Assembly: GCA_008729055.1 (NCBI GenBank)
Contig: SDUX01000007.1
Location: forward strand, 6,606,356-6,670,355
Source of the DNA: Pyropia haitanensis
Lineage: Eukaryota > Rhodophyta > Bangiophyceae > Bangiales > Bangiaceae
DNA length: 64,000 bases
Direction of reading: 5' to 3'
The first letter of the stretch is position 1. Every line of letters starts with the position of its first letter. This document shows, one piece after another, positions 11,724 through 20,803 of this stretch. Under the pieces are notes generated by a model. That model worked only from the letters and a program-made list of their open reading frames with translations, had not been told where the DNA came from and did no database searches. Both the position numbers and the translations under genes were made by a program.

Positions 11724-12726
11724 GGAGGTGGCGGGAAGGAGCGGGGTCTGCTCTCAGAGTGTAGGGTGTTACAGGTGAGGGGGGGGGGGGGGGAGCCCCC
11801 GCTCCCTTTGTTGGATGAGTGGTGGGCAAGGGGGAGGCACAGAGCGACACACGTCAAATCGGTGCGTATTCGTGCGTTGGAGCGTTGCACCCTTTCCTTC
11901 TTTCACGGGCGTTGCCCGCCACCTGCAGACCGCGTGCCGTAGAGGAGTGGGGATTTGAGCCGACCGCCCGGCATGCCGGCTGCATGCGTACCCCGCCGCG
12001 ACTGTCGCCGCGGCCAGCCAGGACCGCCGCGGGTACACGCAGACGCCGCCCACGCACGCGGCATGGTGGGGGTGGCGGCGGCCGCGGGGGTCTTGGACCC
12101 GCACGAAACCCGCTGGGCGGCACCCGGCCGGGAGACTGGCAGCCGCGGGGGGGGGGGGAGGGGACCCACCACCCCGGGAAGGTAGGCGTGCTCAAGACAG
12201 ACCTGGCACCACACACGGCGGCTGACGGGATAGGCTCCTTATGACCGATATAGCGCTGGCTCCTGTCGCTTCAGCGTCGCCGCACCGTCACGACGGCGGC
12301 CCGGGTTGCCGGCCCGAGGAGCCACCTCAGTCGCGAGGGCGCCGACTGAGGGCCCCAGCGGAGAGCTTCCGCGAAAAGAGTCCAAAAGGAGGGACAAGTC
12401 GGTCGCCGCGATCACGAAAAAGATTCATGACTGTCGTGCAGCCAGGCGCCGCGACCAGCGCACGCGGAGCGAGGCGATGCTGGAGGCGGTTTTGCGACCC
12501 GCCGCCACACCCCAGCGCAGCCGCCACGCCACGCGACGCCACCATTGCATGCAGGCGACATCCCGGACCGCACCGCGGCGACCACCGCGGTGACCCCCCC
12601 CCCCCATTCCCTGAGCGGCCTTCCAGACGGCCCTCCTCCCCCCACCCCTTCCCCCCCCTCGCCCGGTATCCGGTCGCCAGTCGCCAGTCGCCCCTGTCCC
12701 CAAGGCCGGGTGCCCCCACCTCGGGC
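11724..12726. other. intergenic, about 1 kb, no gene recognised
   Basis: Lies between two + strand genes. It holds G-runs at 11779-11792 and 12150-12159 and a C-rich stretch just before the transporter start. No feature is supported. Confidence 0.4.
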
Positions 12727-14613
12727 ATGGTGGCGTTTGTCACGCCTGGTGCCGGGGTGTCCAGTCCGTGGCGGCGCGCCGCCGCCGCTGCTGCCGCCAC
12801 CTCCCTCGGTGGCCCGCCACCACCATCGCCCTTTGTGGCGCCGGGGCGCCTGCCAAGCGCCCGACGACTGGCAGCGGCGGCAGCGGCGGCGGCAGCGGCG
12901 GCGGCGGGTGACACGGCGACCGCGGCCGCCCGGCGGCGGGCGGCGCCCGCCATGGCGACGGGCACGCCCACCCCCGCCAATGGCGGCGGCGGCGGCGGCG
13001 GTGCCGGCAGCGGCGGCAGCGGCGACGCTGACAACGACGCGCCGCCACCGTCGCCCTTTCCCCTGTGGTTACCCGCGTTTGCGACCGCCGCCGCGGGCGG
13101 CGTCCTCTTTGGCTATGACATTGGCAGCGTGTCGGGGGTGGTGCGGGTGCTGTCGAGCCCGGCCGGCAGCGCAGCGGCGGCCGCCGCCGCGGCGGCGACG
13201 TCCCCCCTTGGCTCCCTCACCTCGCTGGGCGCGCTGTCGGCAACGCAGCTGGGTGCGATCGCGTCCACCTCCCTGGCGGGCGCCCTCGTTTCGTCGGCGG
13301 CCATGTTCCGCTATGGCGATGACCTCGGGCGGCGCAAGGAGATGGCCCTTGCGGGCGGCGCGTACCTGCTCGGCACCGCCCTGCAGGCGGCGGCGCCGTC
13401 GGTGGGGGTGCTCCTGGCGGGGCGGCTCGTCTACGGCCTGGGCATTGGCCTTGCCATGCACGCGGGGCCGCTGTACATTGCCGAGACGGCGCCCGCGTCA
13501 CTGCGCGGGCTCCTCGTGTCGGCCAAGGAGGCGGCGATCGTGGCGGGCATCCTCGGCGGGTACCTCGCGGGCGCGGCGCTGCAGCCCGACTGGCGGTCCA
13601 TCTTTGCCGTCGCGGCGGTGGTGGAGGTGCCGTTTGCCGCCGCCGCGGCACTGTCGTGGGTGCCCGAGACGCCCCGCTGGCTGCTCCTCCGGGCGGCGGC
13701 GCTCGAGGGGGGGGCGGACGGCGCCGCCGCCGCCGTGGCGGACCGCGTGGCAGCGCTGCGCGCCGCCGCCGTGACGGCGGTGGCCAAGCTGGAGGGCCTC
13801 TCCCCCGCCGTCGCGCGCCCACGCGTGGACGATATGGCTGTGGCGGTCGCCGACACGTGCCTCGACGAGACGGGCCAGGTCGCCCGCGCGTCCGTGTCGT
13901 CTCTCTACGCTGACCCCGCGTCACAGGCGGCGTTGGCGGTCGGCCTCGGCTGCGTCGTCCTCCAGCAGGTCACCGGCCAGCCGAGCGTCCTCTACTATGC
14001 CAACCAACTGTTTGACGCGGCGGGCTTTGGCTTTGCCGCCGCCGTCGGCCTCGGCGCGTGGAAGCTGGTCGTGACGGCGGTCGCGGCGGGCACGGCGGAC
14101 CGGGCGGGCCGGCGGCCGCTGCTGCTGGCGGGCACCGTCGGCATGACGGTCGCGCTGGTCGCACTCGCGGCAGGCTTTTGGGGGCTGGACGGCGGCGGGG
14201 GGGGTGGCGCCGCCACCGCCCTGAACGGCGTCCGCCAGACGTGGGTGCTCGGCAGCATCCTGCTCTACGTGGGCGCGTACCAGCTTGGCTTTGGGCCCGT
14301 CACGTGGCTGCTGCTGTCGGAGCTCTTCCCCCTGCGCGTCCGGTCGGCGGCGATTAGCGTGGGCGTGCTGGTCAATTTTTCGACCAACTTCCTCGTGACG
14401 GCGGGTTTCGAGGCGGGCCGCCAGTCCCTCGGCTCGGGCGGCCTCTTTGCCATCTTTGCGGTGCTGTGTGCGGCGTCGGTGTTGTTTGTGGCGGCCAAGG
14501 TGCCCGAGACTAAGGGGCTGTCGCTCGAGGCCATTGAGGCACAGCTTCAGGGGGGGGAGAGGGGAAGCGAGCGTGAGCCGCTGGTGGGGGAGGACGGCAT
14601 CCGCGGGCCCTGA
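12727..14613 (+). CDS. plastid-targeted sugar transporter (MFS, sugar porter family)
   Basis: Twelve-helix major-facilitator sugar carrier, probably in the plastid envelope moving a hexose or pentose. 628 residues. The ATG at 12727 is chosen because it begins MVAFVTPGAG, the same N-terminal type as the LHC-like protein at 43921; about 115 residues of Ala/Ser/Arg-rich presequence follow before the first helix. Sugar-porter motifs in order: GYDIGSVSG; GDDLGRRKE in loop 2-3; RLVYGLGIGLA and PLYIAETAPASLRG; VPETPRWLL; QQVTGQPSVLYYA in helix 7; DRAGRRPLLLAG; GFGPVTWLLLSELFP; and the closing VPETKGLSLEAIE. It fits the plastid xylose/glucose-type transporter group; the substrate cannot be read from sequence. 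The gene is a single exon with an AATAAA 66 bases after the stop, convergent with the cysteine synthase gene. Confidence 0.9.
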   Translation: MVAFVTPGAGVSSPWRRAAAAAAATSLGGPPPPSPFVAPGRLPSARRLAAAAAAAAAAAAGDTATAAARRRAAPAMATGTPTPANGGGGGGGAGSGGSGDADNDAPPPSPFPLWLPAFATAAAGGVLFGYDIGSVSGVVRVLSSPAGSAAAAAAAAATSPLGSLTSLGALSATQLGAIASTSLAGALVSSAAMFRYGDDLGRRKEMALAGGAYLLGTALQAAAPSVGVLLAGRLVYGLGIGLAMHAGPLYIAETAPASLRGLLVSAKEAAIVAGILGGYLAGAALQPDWRSIFAVAAVVEVPFAAAAALSWVPETPRWLLLRAAALEGGADGAAAAVADRVAALRAAAVTAVAKLEGLSPAVARPRVDDMAVAVADTCLDETGQVARASVSSLYADPASQAALAVGLGCVVLQQVTGQPSVLYYANQLFDAAGFGFAAAVGLGAWKLVVTAVAAGTADRAGRRPLLLAGTVGMTVALVALAAGFWGLDGGGGGGAATALNGVRQTWVLGSILLYVGAYQLGFGPVTWLLLSELFPLRVRSAAISVGVLVNFSTNFLVTAGFEAGRQSLGSGGLFAIFAVLCAASVLFVAAKVPETKGLSLEAIEAQLQGGERGSEREPLVGEDGIRGP

Positions 14614-14678
14614 TGAAGATGGTGGGGAGGGGTGACGCTCATCTGAGAGCAACCATCATCACCAAGAAAGGCGTCAAC

Positions 14679-14684
14679 AATAAA
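14679..14684 (+). promoter_or_regulatory. candidate polyadenylation signal AATAAA
   Basis: Sits 66 bases after the transporter stop codon in an AT-richer patch, at the usual distance for 3' end formation. Confidence 0.45.
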
Positions 14685-14813
14685 ATGGTACAAGGATTCT
14701 ACTATGGGAGCTCAGCCTCGTCGTTCGATGTGCAGCGGCGGTCGCCGCGCAAAAAAAACCCACATACAAGGAGAGGTCATTCAGAGCTCAGACGCTGCGC
14801 ACGGGGACCCACC

Positions 14814-15938
14814 CTACTCGGCCTTCATTGCGTACGCCTCCTCCCGCTGCTCGTCAAACAGGGCAGACGTCAGGTAGCGCTCGCCAAACGACGGCGCAAT
14901 AAACACCACGTTCTTGCCCGCCATCTCTGGCCGCTTGCCCACCTCGAGCGCCGCCGCCAGCGCCGCGCCCGTCGAAATGCCCGACAGAAGCCCCTCCTCC
15001 ACCGCGATCCGGCGGGCCATCGCGATGCTGTCCGCCGACGTGACCGTCACGACCTCGTCATAGATGGCCGTGTCCAGAATGGCGGGCACAAACCCGGCGC
15101 CAATGCCCTGGATCTTGTGCGGGCCAGGCTTGCCGCCCGACAGGACGGGCGACTCGACGGGCTCGACGGCAACGACGCGCGTCTCGGGGTTCTTCTCCTT
15201 GAGGTACCGCCCCGCACCCGTGATGGTGCCGCCCGTCCCGACGCCCGACACAAACACATCACAGTCAATGGCGTTGGCAATCTCAGGGCCGGTCGTCTCG
15301 TAGTGCGCCTTGGGGTTGGACGGGTTGGCAAACTGCTGGAGGATGAACGAGTCGGGCGTCTCGGCGGCAATTGCCTCCGCCTTGGACACGGCCGCCTTCA
15401 TCCCACCCGCGGCGGGGGTCAGGACCACCTCCGCGCCAAACGCACGGAGGACCATGCGGCGCTCAATCGACATCGAGTCGGGCATGGTGAGGATGAGCTT
15501 GTAGCCCTTGGAGGCGGCGATAAACGCCAGCGCAATGCCCGTGTTGCCAGACGTGGGCTCCACCAGCACCGTCTTGCCGGCGGAGATCTTGCCCTCAGCC
15601 TCGGCATCCATGATCATGCCCCGCCCAATGCGGTCCTTGACCGACGAGCATGGCTCCATGGACTCGAGCTTGGCGTAGATGTTGGCCACGCACCCCGCCG
15701 AGTCGGGGATCTTATGCAGCTGCACCAGGGGGGTGTTGCCAATGAGGCCCGTCGCGTCCCCAACGGGGGCCTTCTTGCTCATGGCCGCAGCCGACATCAT
15801 GGCAGCGGCCATAGGGCGGGAGACAGTGGATGGGGCAGCAACGGGCGTGCCGGTCGCAAAGGCGGAGCGTGCGCCGCAGAGGGCAGGCGTCGGGGATCGG
15901 CCGGTGAAGGCGGGGCTCGCGGACGGCACGAACGCCAT
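14814..15938 (-). CDS. cysteine synthase / O-acetylserine (thiol)-lyase, plastid type
   Basis: PLP enzyme that makes cysteine from O-acetylserine and sulfide, the last step of sulfate assimilation. 374 residues. The ATG at 15938 is chosen because it starts [16 protein letters not shown], a presequence with an N-terminal Phe; about 55 residues precede the mature core. Seen: GNTPLVQL; the PLP lysine in [11 protein letters not shown]; the substrate loop [12 protein letters not shown]; the phosphate-binding [23 protein letters not shown]; and the C-terminal serine of [12 protein letters not shown]. All signature residues are present and length is normal for a plastid isoform. There is no regulatory CBS domain, which argues against cystathionine beta-synthase. 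Single exon; convergent with the transporter. Confidence 0.95.
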   Translation of the reverse strand: MAFVPSASPAFTGRSPTPALCGARSAFATGTPVAAPSTVSRPMAAAMMSAAAMSKKAPVGDATGLIGNTPLVQLHKIPDSAGCVANIYAKLESMEPCSSVKDRIGRGMIMDAEAEGKISAGKTVLVEPTSGNTGIALAFIAASKGYKLILTMPDSMSIERRMVLRAFGAEVVLTPAAGGMKAAVSKAEAIAAETPDSFILQQFANPSNPKAHYETTGPEIANAIDCDVFVSGVGTGGTITGAGRYLKEKNPETRVVAVEPVESPVLSGGKPGPHKIQGIGAGFVPAILDTAIYDEVVTVTSADSIAMARRIAVEEGLLSGISTGAALAAALEVGKRPEMAGKNVVFIAPSFGERYLTSALFDEQREEAYAMKAE

Positions 15939-17255
15939 CAAGCACAGACAGATGTCGGTGGGCTTCAGGGGGGATCGGTGTAGGAGAGGGGGACACTGAG
16001 TTAGAAAGCGGCAAGAGCGAGCGAGCGCAACAATGAGGCTGTCGTCGCAGGGTGCTCGTCGGTTAGCACGCAATCACGACCCCGTTTACCGACGATAAAG
16101 CTGCAGTGGCTGCAGTGTAGCGTGGACGCAGGGCTGTCAGGGTCGTGAGAGATGCGTGTCCAGTCGCCAGGCTGTCTGGAAGGGATAATGGCCTAGCGCG
16201 GGGAGCGGACAGTAGGACACGCGCCGCCCCGGTTGCTCAATCTCATCCGACAGTATCTTCCCGCGGCGACTCAGCTGGACGGATTGGCCTGTGACAGAGC
16301 TCAGGCACCCCGGGGAGATATTCCCGCTGATACAGTCAACGTGGCTGCCATCCATTGGCTGTCGGCCGCAGAGCCGCCTCTTCCGCGGGCGGCCGGATTT
16401 TCTGTTTATGTCTCGTGGCATGCTCGTGACTGCTCGCCTCGTTGCCCCGTGGCGAGGGGGTGCGGGCCCAATTGTCGTCGCGCCGAGGCGTGGCCCCAAC
16501 GCTTCGCCAACCGCACTCGACAGGGACGCTCTCGGCCTGCCATTTGCCGTGCGCGAGACGACGGGGCAGGGTTGAGGACCAGCTGATTGACCTGGACAAT
16601 GAGTTCTTTCCCTTGTGTGCTCATGATGTGGGTGTTGGGAACGTCGACGCAGCAGTGACTACCCTCTCCTCTGGCGTGCGCTCAACCCCGCTGGCGTGCC
16701 CTGTCGTGGGGATGGCCGGCTCCCTCGAGCCACCGCCGGCACCGGTAGCCCGGAAGCGCAACCACCCGCCGTCGTATGCTTGCCCCCTGGCCTACGTGTT
16801 GCTCATGTAGTGCTACCGCCACTCATCGACGTTCCAACCCACTGCGACCTTCAGCGTTTCACTCGCGCTGCCGTCGCCACTGGCGGGCCACTGCAGTCGG
16901 GCATTAGCGGCTGGCGCTCGTGTTGTGGCTGCGCGCCACGCTGGGCCACGCCCCGTAGCGGCAGTGTTTCGAGCAGCAGTGCCCAAAGCTCTGTTACGCC
17001 AACCACGGCCACCTTCTTGCCACAGACAGGACGTCGACAACAGACTTTGCGTACACAATACTGCACGATCCACGCCGACCCACGCCCCGCCCAAACACGC
17101 CAGGGAACGCCCTCCTCGAGACGACACAAGAAGAAACGCACTCCCCGCGGTGGCCTGTCCTCGCCACTTTGGCACAGTCAGCACCACCGTGTCCGGTGCT
17201 CCCCCTCCCGCCACCGATGCTTCGCGAAAGAGCAGAGCGCTCACCGCCCTAAACT
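15939..17255. other. intergenic, about 1.3 kb, no gene recognised
   Basis: 5' side of the cysteine synthase gene and 3' side of the minisatellite gene, both on the - strand. Several short open frames exist but none shows a domain. GC is lower than in the coding blocks. Confidence 0.4.
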
Positions 17256-18200
17256 TCAATCATCCTCCTCGGGCTTGCGCGAGCCAGGCACGAGCTCGCA
17301 CTGCGCCTCGCCCTGCGTGTAGACGTACATCTGGATGTCCTGGCGCCGCTTCCGCCAGCGCGCCCTGGTCACCGTGTCCTTGGCAAGGGCGGCGCCCGCC
17401 TCGCACCAGCCGCCTTCTCCCGACGCGCCCAGGGCGGCGTAGATCTTGCTGCCATGCACAACGCCCGTAGGGGCGCCCCTGGACGGAATCCCGCCGCGGA
17501 TGACACAAGACGCGCGCCGCCTGAGGCCAACGACAGCCATCTGCTTTCCCGCAGCGTTGGTGTAGACAACGTTCCGGGAAGAGACCACCCGTGGCCGGTA
17601 CCCCTTGTAGGTTGTAAGGACACACTCGGCGTCGCGGGTGCGGGCCAGCACCTTGCCTCCGCTGCGGCGCACACTCACGCGGACGCGGGTGGGCGTCAGA
17701 GCGCCCCCAGATAGGACAGGGGTGGCCGTGGGGGATGCGGTGGGCGTCATCGACGCCGAGGGGGTGGGCGTCATCGACGCCGAGGGGGTGGGCGTCATCG
17801 ACGCCGAGGGGGTGGGCGTCATCGACGCCGAGGGGGTGGGCGTCATCGACGCCGAGGGGGTGGGCGTCATCGACGCCGAGGGGGTGGGAGTCATTGATGC
17901 CGAGGGGGTGGGAGTCATTGATGCCGAGGGGGTGGGCGTCATCGACGGCTCCATCGTCTCGGTCGGCGTCGGCGACGGTCCTATCTGCGGCACGCCCGAT
18001 GGCTCCGTACCAGGAGCGAAAAAGCCTGGCGGCTGCTTGCCGACGAGCAGCTCGGGGGGGACCGTAGACAACTGTCTAAAAGAGACGTGCAGAGCGGGCG
18101 GCCTCACCACCCCAACAGCTTCCGAGGGGGAGGCAGCGGCCGCGACGACGGCGGCCAAGACGACCGCCGCCCCAAAGACGACAACGCGCGAGAAAGTCAT
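17256..18200 (-). CDS. secreted protein with SMTPTPSA tandem repeats
   Basis: No family recognised. The ATG at 18200 opens a signal peptide (MTFSRVVVFGAAVVLAAVVA, cleavage near AAAS). 314 residues: about 60 residues of unique sequence, a Thr/Pro/Ser linker with eight perfect SMTPTPSA octapeptides (about residues 85-150), then a basic domain of about 160 residues with five Cys (ECVLTT, ASCVIRGG, GWCEAG, QCELVPG) and the strand-like VVYTNAAGKQMAVVG. It is likely an extracellular matrix or cell-surface protein with an O-glycosylated stalk. Repeat number is likely to vary between strains. Single exon; ends in an acidic EEDD. Confidence 0.75.
   Translation of the reverse strand: MTFSRVVVFGAAVVLAAVVAAAASPSEAVGVVRPPALHVSFRQLSTVPPELLVGKQPPGFFAPGTEPSGVPQIGPSPTPTETMEPSMTPTPSASMTPTPSASMTPTPSASMTPTPSASMTPTPSASMTPTPSASMTPTPSASMTPTPSASMTPTASPTATPVLSGGALTPTRVRVSVRRSGGKVLARTRDAECVLTTYKGYRPRVVSSRNVVYTNAAGKQMAVVGLRRRASCVIRGGIPSRGAPTGVVHGSKIYAALGASGEGGWCEAGAALAKDTVTRARWRKRRQDIQMYVYTQGEAQCELVPGSRKPEEDD
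17740..17945 (-). repeat. 24-bp coding minisatellite, about 8.5 copies
   Basis: Unit encodes SMTPTPSA. Six copies are identical; the two nearest the 5' end of the gene share two silent changes (gatgcc for gacgcc, gagtcatt for gcgtcatc), which points to local copying. Period is an exact multiple of three, so copy changes keep the frame. Confidence 0.92.
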
Positions 18201-20220
18201 GGTGGGGGGGGTAGGAGGCGGAAAAGGGCAAAGCTGGGCTTGACGTCAAGAGGCCAACGCCAAACTGGGACTGCCAGATACGGCCGGCGGGCGGGTTGGG
18301 GAAGAAATCCAGCGGGTGGGCGGGTGCTTGGGTGTGAGCGACGCGTTCCGTGCGGACGTGCTGAGCAGATGGTGGCTGCCTTTTGTACGATGCACCCCCC
18401 CTCAGACAAGGTCCAACGAGCGATACCCCTCCCCTCGCCCCTGACGGCTCCCATCTCCCAGGTGCGCTGCAGGGCCGTCCACGGGTCAACCCAAACACAA
18501 CGCCGAGCGGAGCGACCAAGGGCGAGACCGCCGCAAGCCAAACTTTGCACCCAACGGCGACCGCAACGTCAAGCAGGCAGCTGACGCCGCGGAACTAACG
18601 GCCGACGGCGAGCTCGTCCGCATGGGAGAGACCCCGGACCTATCCCCACAGGCTCGCTGCACACGTGCGAGCCAATATCGATCTCTACGCGGTGCCCCGC
18701 TCCACCCTCGCGCGAGGGCACCCAGCCGGCATCCCCCGCTACTCCGCGCAAGTTCAGGTCGGGACGGCAACGTAGAACTGTGCGTGGCGGCCCGGTGGGG
18801 CACGTGCGGGCAGATGAAAGTGGCGCTCTCCCCGCCTCGTGTGACGATGACATGACAAGGCTGATGCGCGGACATGGAGGAGTGTACGTATCGAAGAACG
18901 ACGTGCGTGCGGGTAGACGAAGAAGTGGGCAGGCCTGAGAATTGATCGTGCTGCGTGGCGGCTGGGGACGACTCTGAGAAGACGTACGTGCACTCGGTTC
19001 AGACGCAGATCGGCCGGTACACCCGTCTTTTCCTTGCGTGCCGCGTGGTGCGGTGACAACGTATGATCCCATTGACACGCGCTTGAGGCCTCGCCTGGGG
19101 CCATCTTCGTATAGCGTCTGTCGGGGCTCTGCCCACCAATCATGGCTGTTCATGGTGGAGAGGAGACCACTCAGGACGCGTTCGACAGCAAGTCATCCAC
19201 TGGCCCTGGAGCCGCAGGGCCACGCTCGAGAGACTTTCCGCAACCCGGTTCCCATCAGAGTGCGCCGTATCCGCGCCACGTGGGCCGATCAGAGACAACT
19301 GGTCCAGACTGGTCCCTTGTTTTGCCGTTTCCGGCAGCTTCAAAGTACAACACGAGAAATTACACTTATGTAGTTCATCTCGCGAGGCAACCATTATTTG
19401 ATTCTCAGTCGTCAGGGCGCTCCAAGTGCTTCTGTCGATTTCAAACAAATGATTAACCTGCGTTTACCCCCCCCCAGGACCAACAGGGGGGCGTTTGATC
19501 TTGTGTGATCCAACCCCCCCCAGAGGTACTGCGGGGGTTCGATCACGTTCGGCTGTTCGATAACTCACCCCCCTGTGATCAAACCCCCCACCCTACCCGT
19601 CCCCCCCCCCCCCTCTTCCCCCGCCTCGCAGCACAAACGCCGAAAGACAGAGAGGAAGCGTCGACGCAGCGGGACGCAGCTCAGCCAGTGCCCTCATTTA
19701 CCGGGGAAAGGTGGAATTGCGAGGGAGGGAAGGATGGGGGTGGAGAACGGCGCTCTGCCAAAAACGACGTAGCCGACGGCCGGGCGGGAAATTCTCCCGA
19801 GCTACGGGCGGGAGGGGGGCAAGCGAGCGAGAAGGGACAGCCGGAATCGGCCTGTGGCGGCGACACCGCCGGGGCGAGACACGCGCGGTGCTACCCCTCC
19901 CCCAAACCCCTCCCCCCCCCGCCCTGCCCCTCCTCTTTTTCCCTCACAGCCCAAACGCCAAACGGAAGCGAGTGGACCGCGCCCGCCGACGGCTCGCCAC
20001 GCCCGCCGCGGCTGCTGCAGCGGCGGCAGTGGCGGCGGCGTTCCTGTGCGGCGGCGAGGGAGCGGGCGGCGAGGACGGCGTCGGCCGGAAGGGCAAACAG
20101 TGCATCAACCTGATGTTTCACTGTCCGGAGGTGTACACCGACAATGGAGCCAGTCGTGCTCTCGGCTGCGTGCGAGAGATCACAGCACTCTACACAATCG
20201 CAGCAAAAGCACGATCAAGC
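18201..20220. other. intergenic, about 2 kb, mostly without genes
   Basis: Upstream of the minisatellite gene. No protein-coding feature is supported. It contains the alternating GTGATC/C-tract array at 19486-19589 and C-runs near 19600 and 19905. GC falls towards the tRNA gene. Confidence 0.4.
19486..19589. repeat. four alternating copies of a GTGATCNAACCCCC motif
   Basis: Copies at 19486-19500 (-), 19505-19521 (+), 19533-19546 (-) and 19575-19589 (+). Copies 1/2 and 3/4 each form an inverted pair; copies 3 and 4 match over 13 of 14 bases when one is reverse complemented. The array could fold into two hairpins or bind a dimeric protein. It is not inside any gene I can see. Confidence 0.6.
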
Positions 20221-20224
20221 AAAA
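20221..20224 (-). terminator. Pol III terminator TTTT of tRNA-Asp
   Basis: Four Ts on the - strand, nine bases beyond the discriminator base of the tRNA gene, as expected for RNA polymerase III termination. Confidence 0.6.
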
Positions 20225-20232
20225 GAAGGCCG

Positions 20233-20315
20233 CTCTCCCACCGGGATACGCACTGGAATTGAACCCGGGTCTCCCGCGTGACAGGCGGGCATACTGACCA
20301 CTATACTATGGAAGA
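20233..20315 (-). tRNA. trnD-GUC: tRNA-Asp(GUC) with an 11-nt insertion in the T loop
   Basis: On the - strand: acceptor 5' TCTTCCA (20315-20309), D arm TAGTATAGTGGTCAGTAT, anticodon arm CCCGC-CTGTCAC-GCGGG with anticodon GTC at 20282-20280, T stem 5' CCGGG (20268-20264) and T loop TTCAATT. The expected T-stem partner does not follow at once. Skipping 11 bases (20256-20246, exact borders ambiguous by a base or two) gives CCCGG (20245-20241), then TGGGAGA (20240-20234), which pairs with the acceptor strand at all seven positions including one G-U. The discriminator is G (20233), the eukaryotic tRNA-Asp identity base. Without the insertion the RNA is 72 nt, the normal length. No intron is present at the usual position 37/38. 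Confidence 0.88.
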
Positions 20316-20803
20316 TTGGTTGGAAAAGAGACGATCCATCCTGTAGATAATGGTTTCGATCACGTCGATCTTGACAGAAAAATGCACGCGAGATCAGTTT
20401 TAGTAACTAAGATGATGTAATTGGTCGATACAATCAGCCGGATATGCATCGACTGGGATTCAAGCATTCATACTCTTTTTCAACTCTTAAAATACAATCG
20501 ATGATGCGTATCCGGCTGAACCGATGGCTGAGGGCCTGGATCTTGACGTAAACCACATCGGACAAACTTGAGAAGACGCCTTGCGTAAACTTCTTCTGTC
20601 ATTCCTGCCCGTGATCGCTCTTGTCGCGTTCCACGCGGCAGTGGAGGACCAGTCGCCGCGCGCCGCAGGCCTGGTCTGCCTGCATCCTCCGGAGTTCGCC
20701 CTCGGTCCCGCCACTGACGCTGTCCCCGTCATCCGTCTCGGAGCCTCTGCACCCCCCGCTGTCCCTCCCCGCTACACTCTTTGCGCTTGTCTCCCTGCCC
20801 ATC
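20316..20803. other. intergenic, low-GC island
   Basis: Between the tRNA gene and the lumazine-synthase-like gene. About 20320-20520 is the most AT-rich stretch nearby and holds a long inverted repeat. The last 100 bases before the ATG are pyrimidine rich on the + strand. Confidence 0.45.
20435..20518. repeat. long inverted repeat (16-bp arms, 52-nt loop)
   Basis: Arms CAGCCGGATATGCATC (20435-20450) and GATGCGTATCCGGCTG (20503-20518) pair at 15 of 16 positions, and the odd one is a G-U wobble in RNA. It lies in an AT-rich island 120 bases from the tRNA. It could be the ends of a tiny mobile element, a small-RNA hairpin or a protein site. Confidence 0.55.

Noticed and set aside
17740..17945. 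Possible CRISPR-like array
   Set aside because: Units are contiguous with no spacers, the period is 24 bases and they code for an octapeptide in frame; it is a coding minisatellite.
19530..19548. Pol III B-box-like GGTTCGATCAC, possible second tRNA
   Set aside because: No acceptor, D or anticodon arm can be built around it; it is part of the alternating motif array.
20233..20315. tRNA pseudogene or tRNA-derived SINE
   Set aside because: The T stem and acceptor close fully once 11 bases are skipped, the identity base is right and a Pol III terminator follows; damage would not preserve all 12 pairs.
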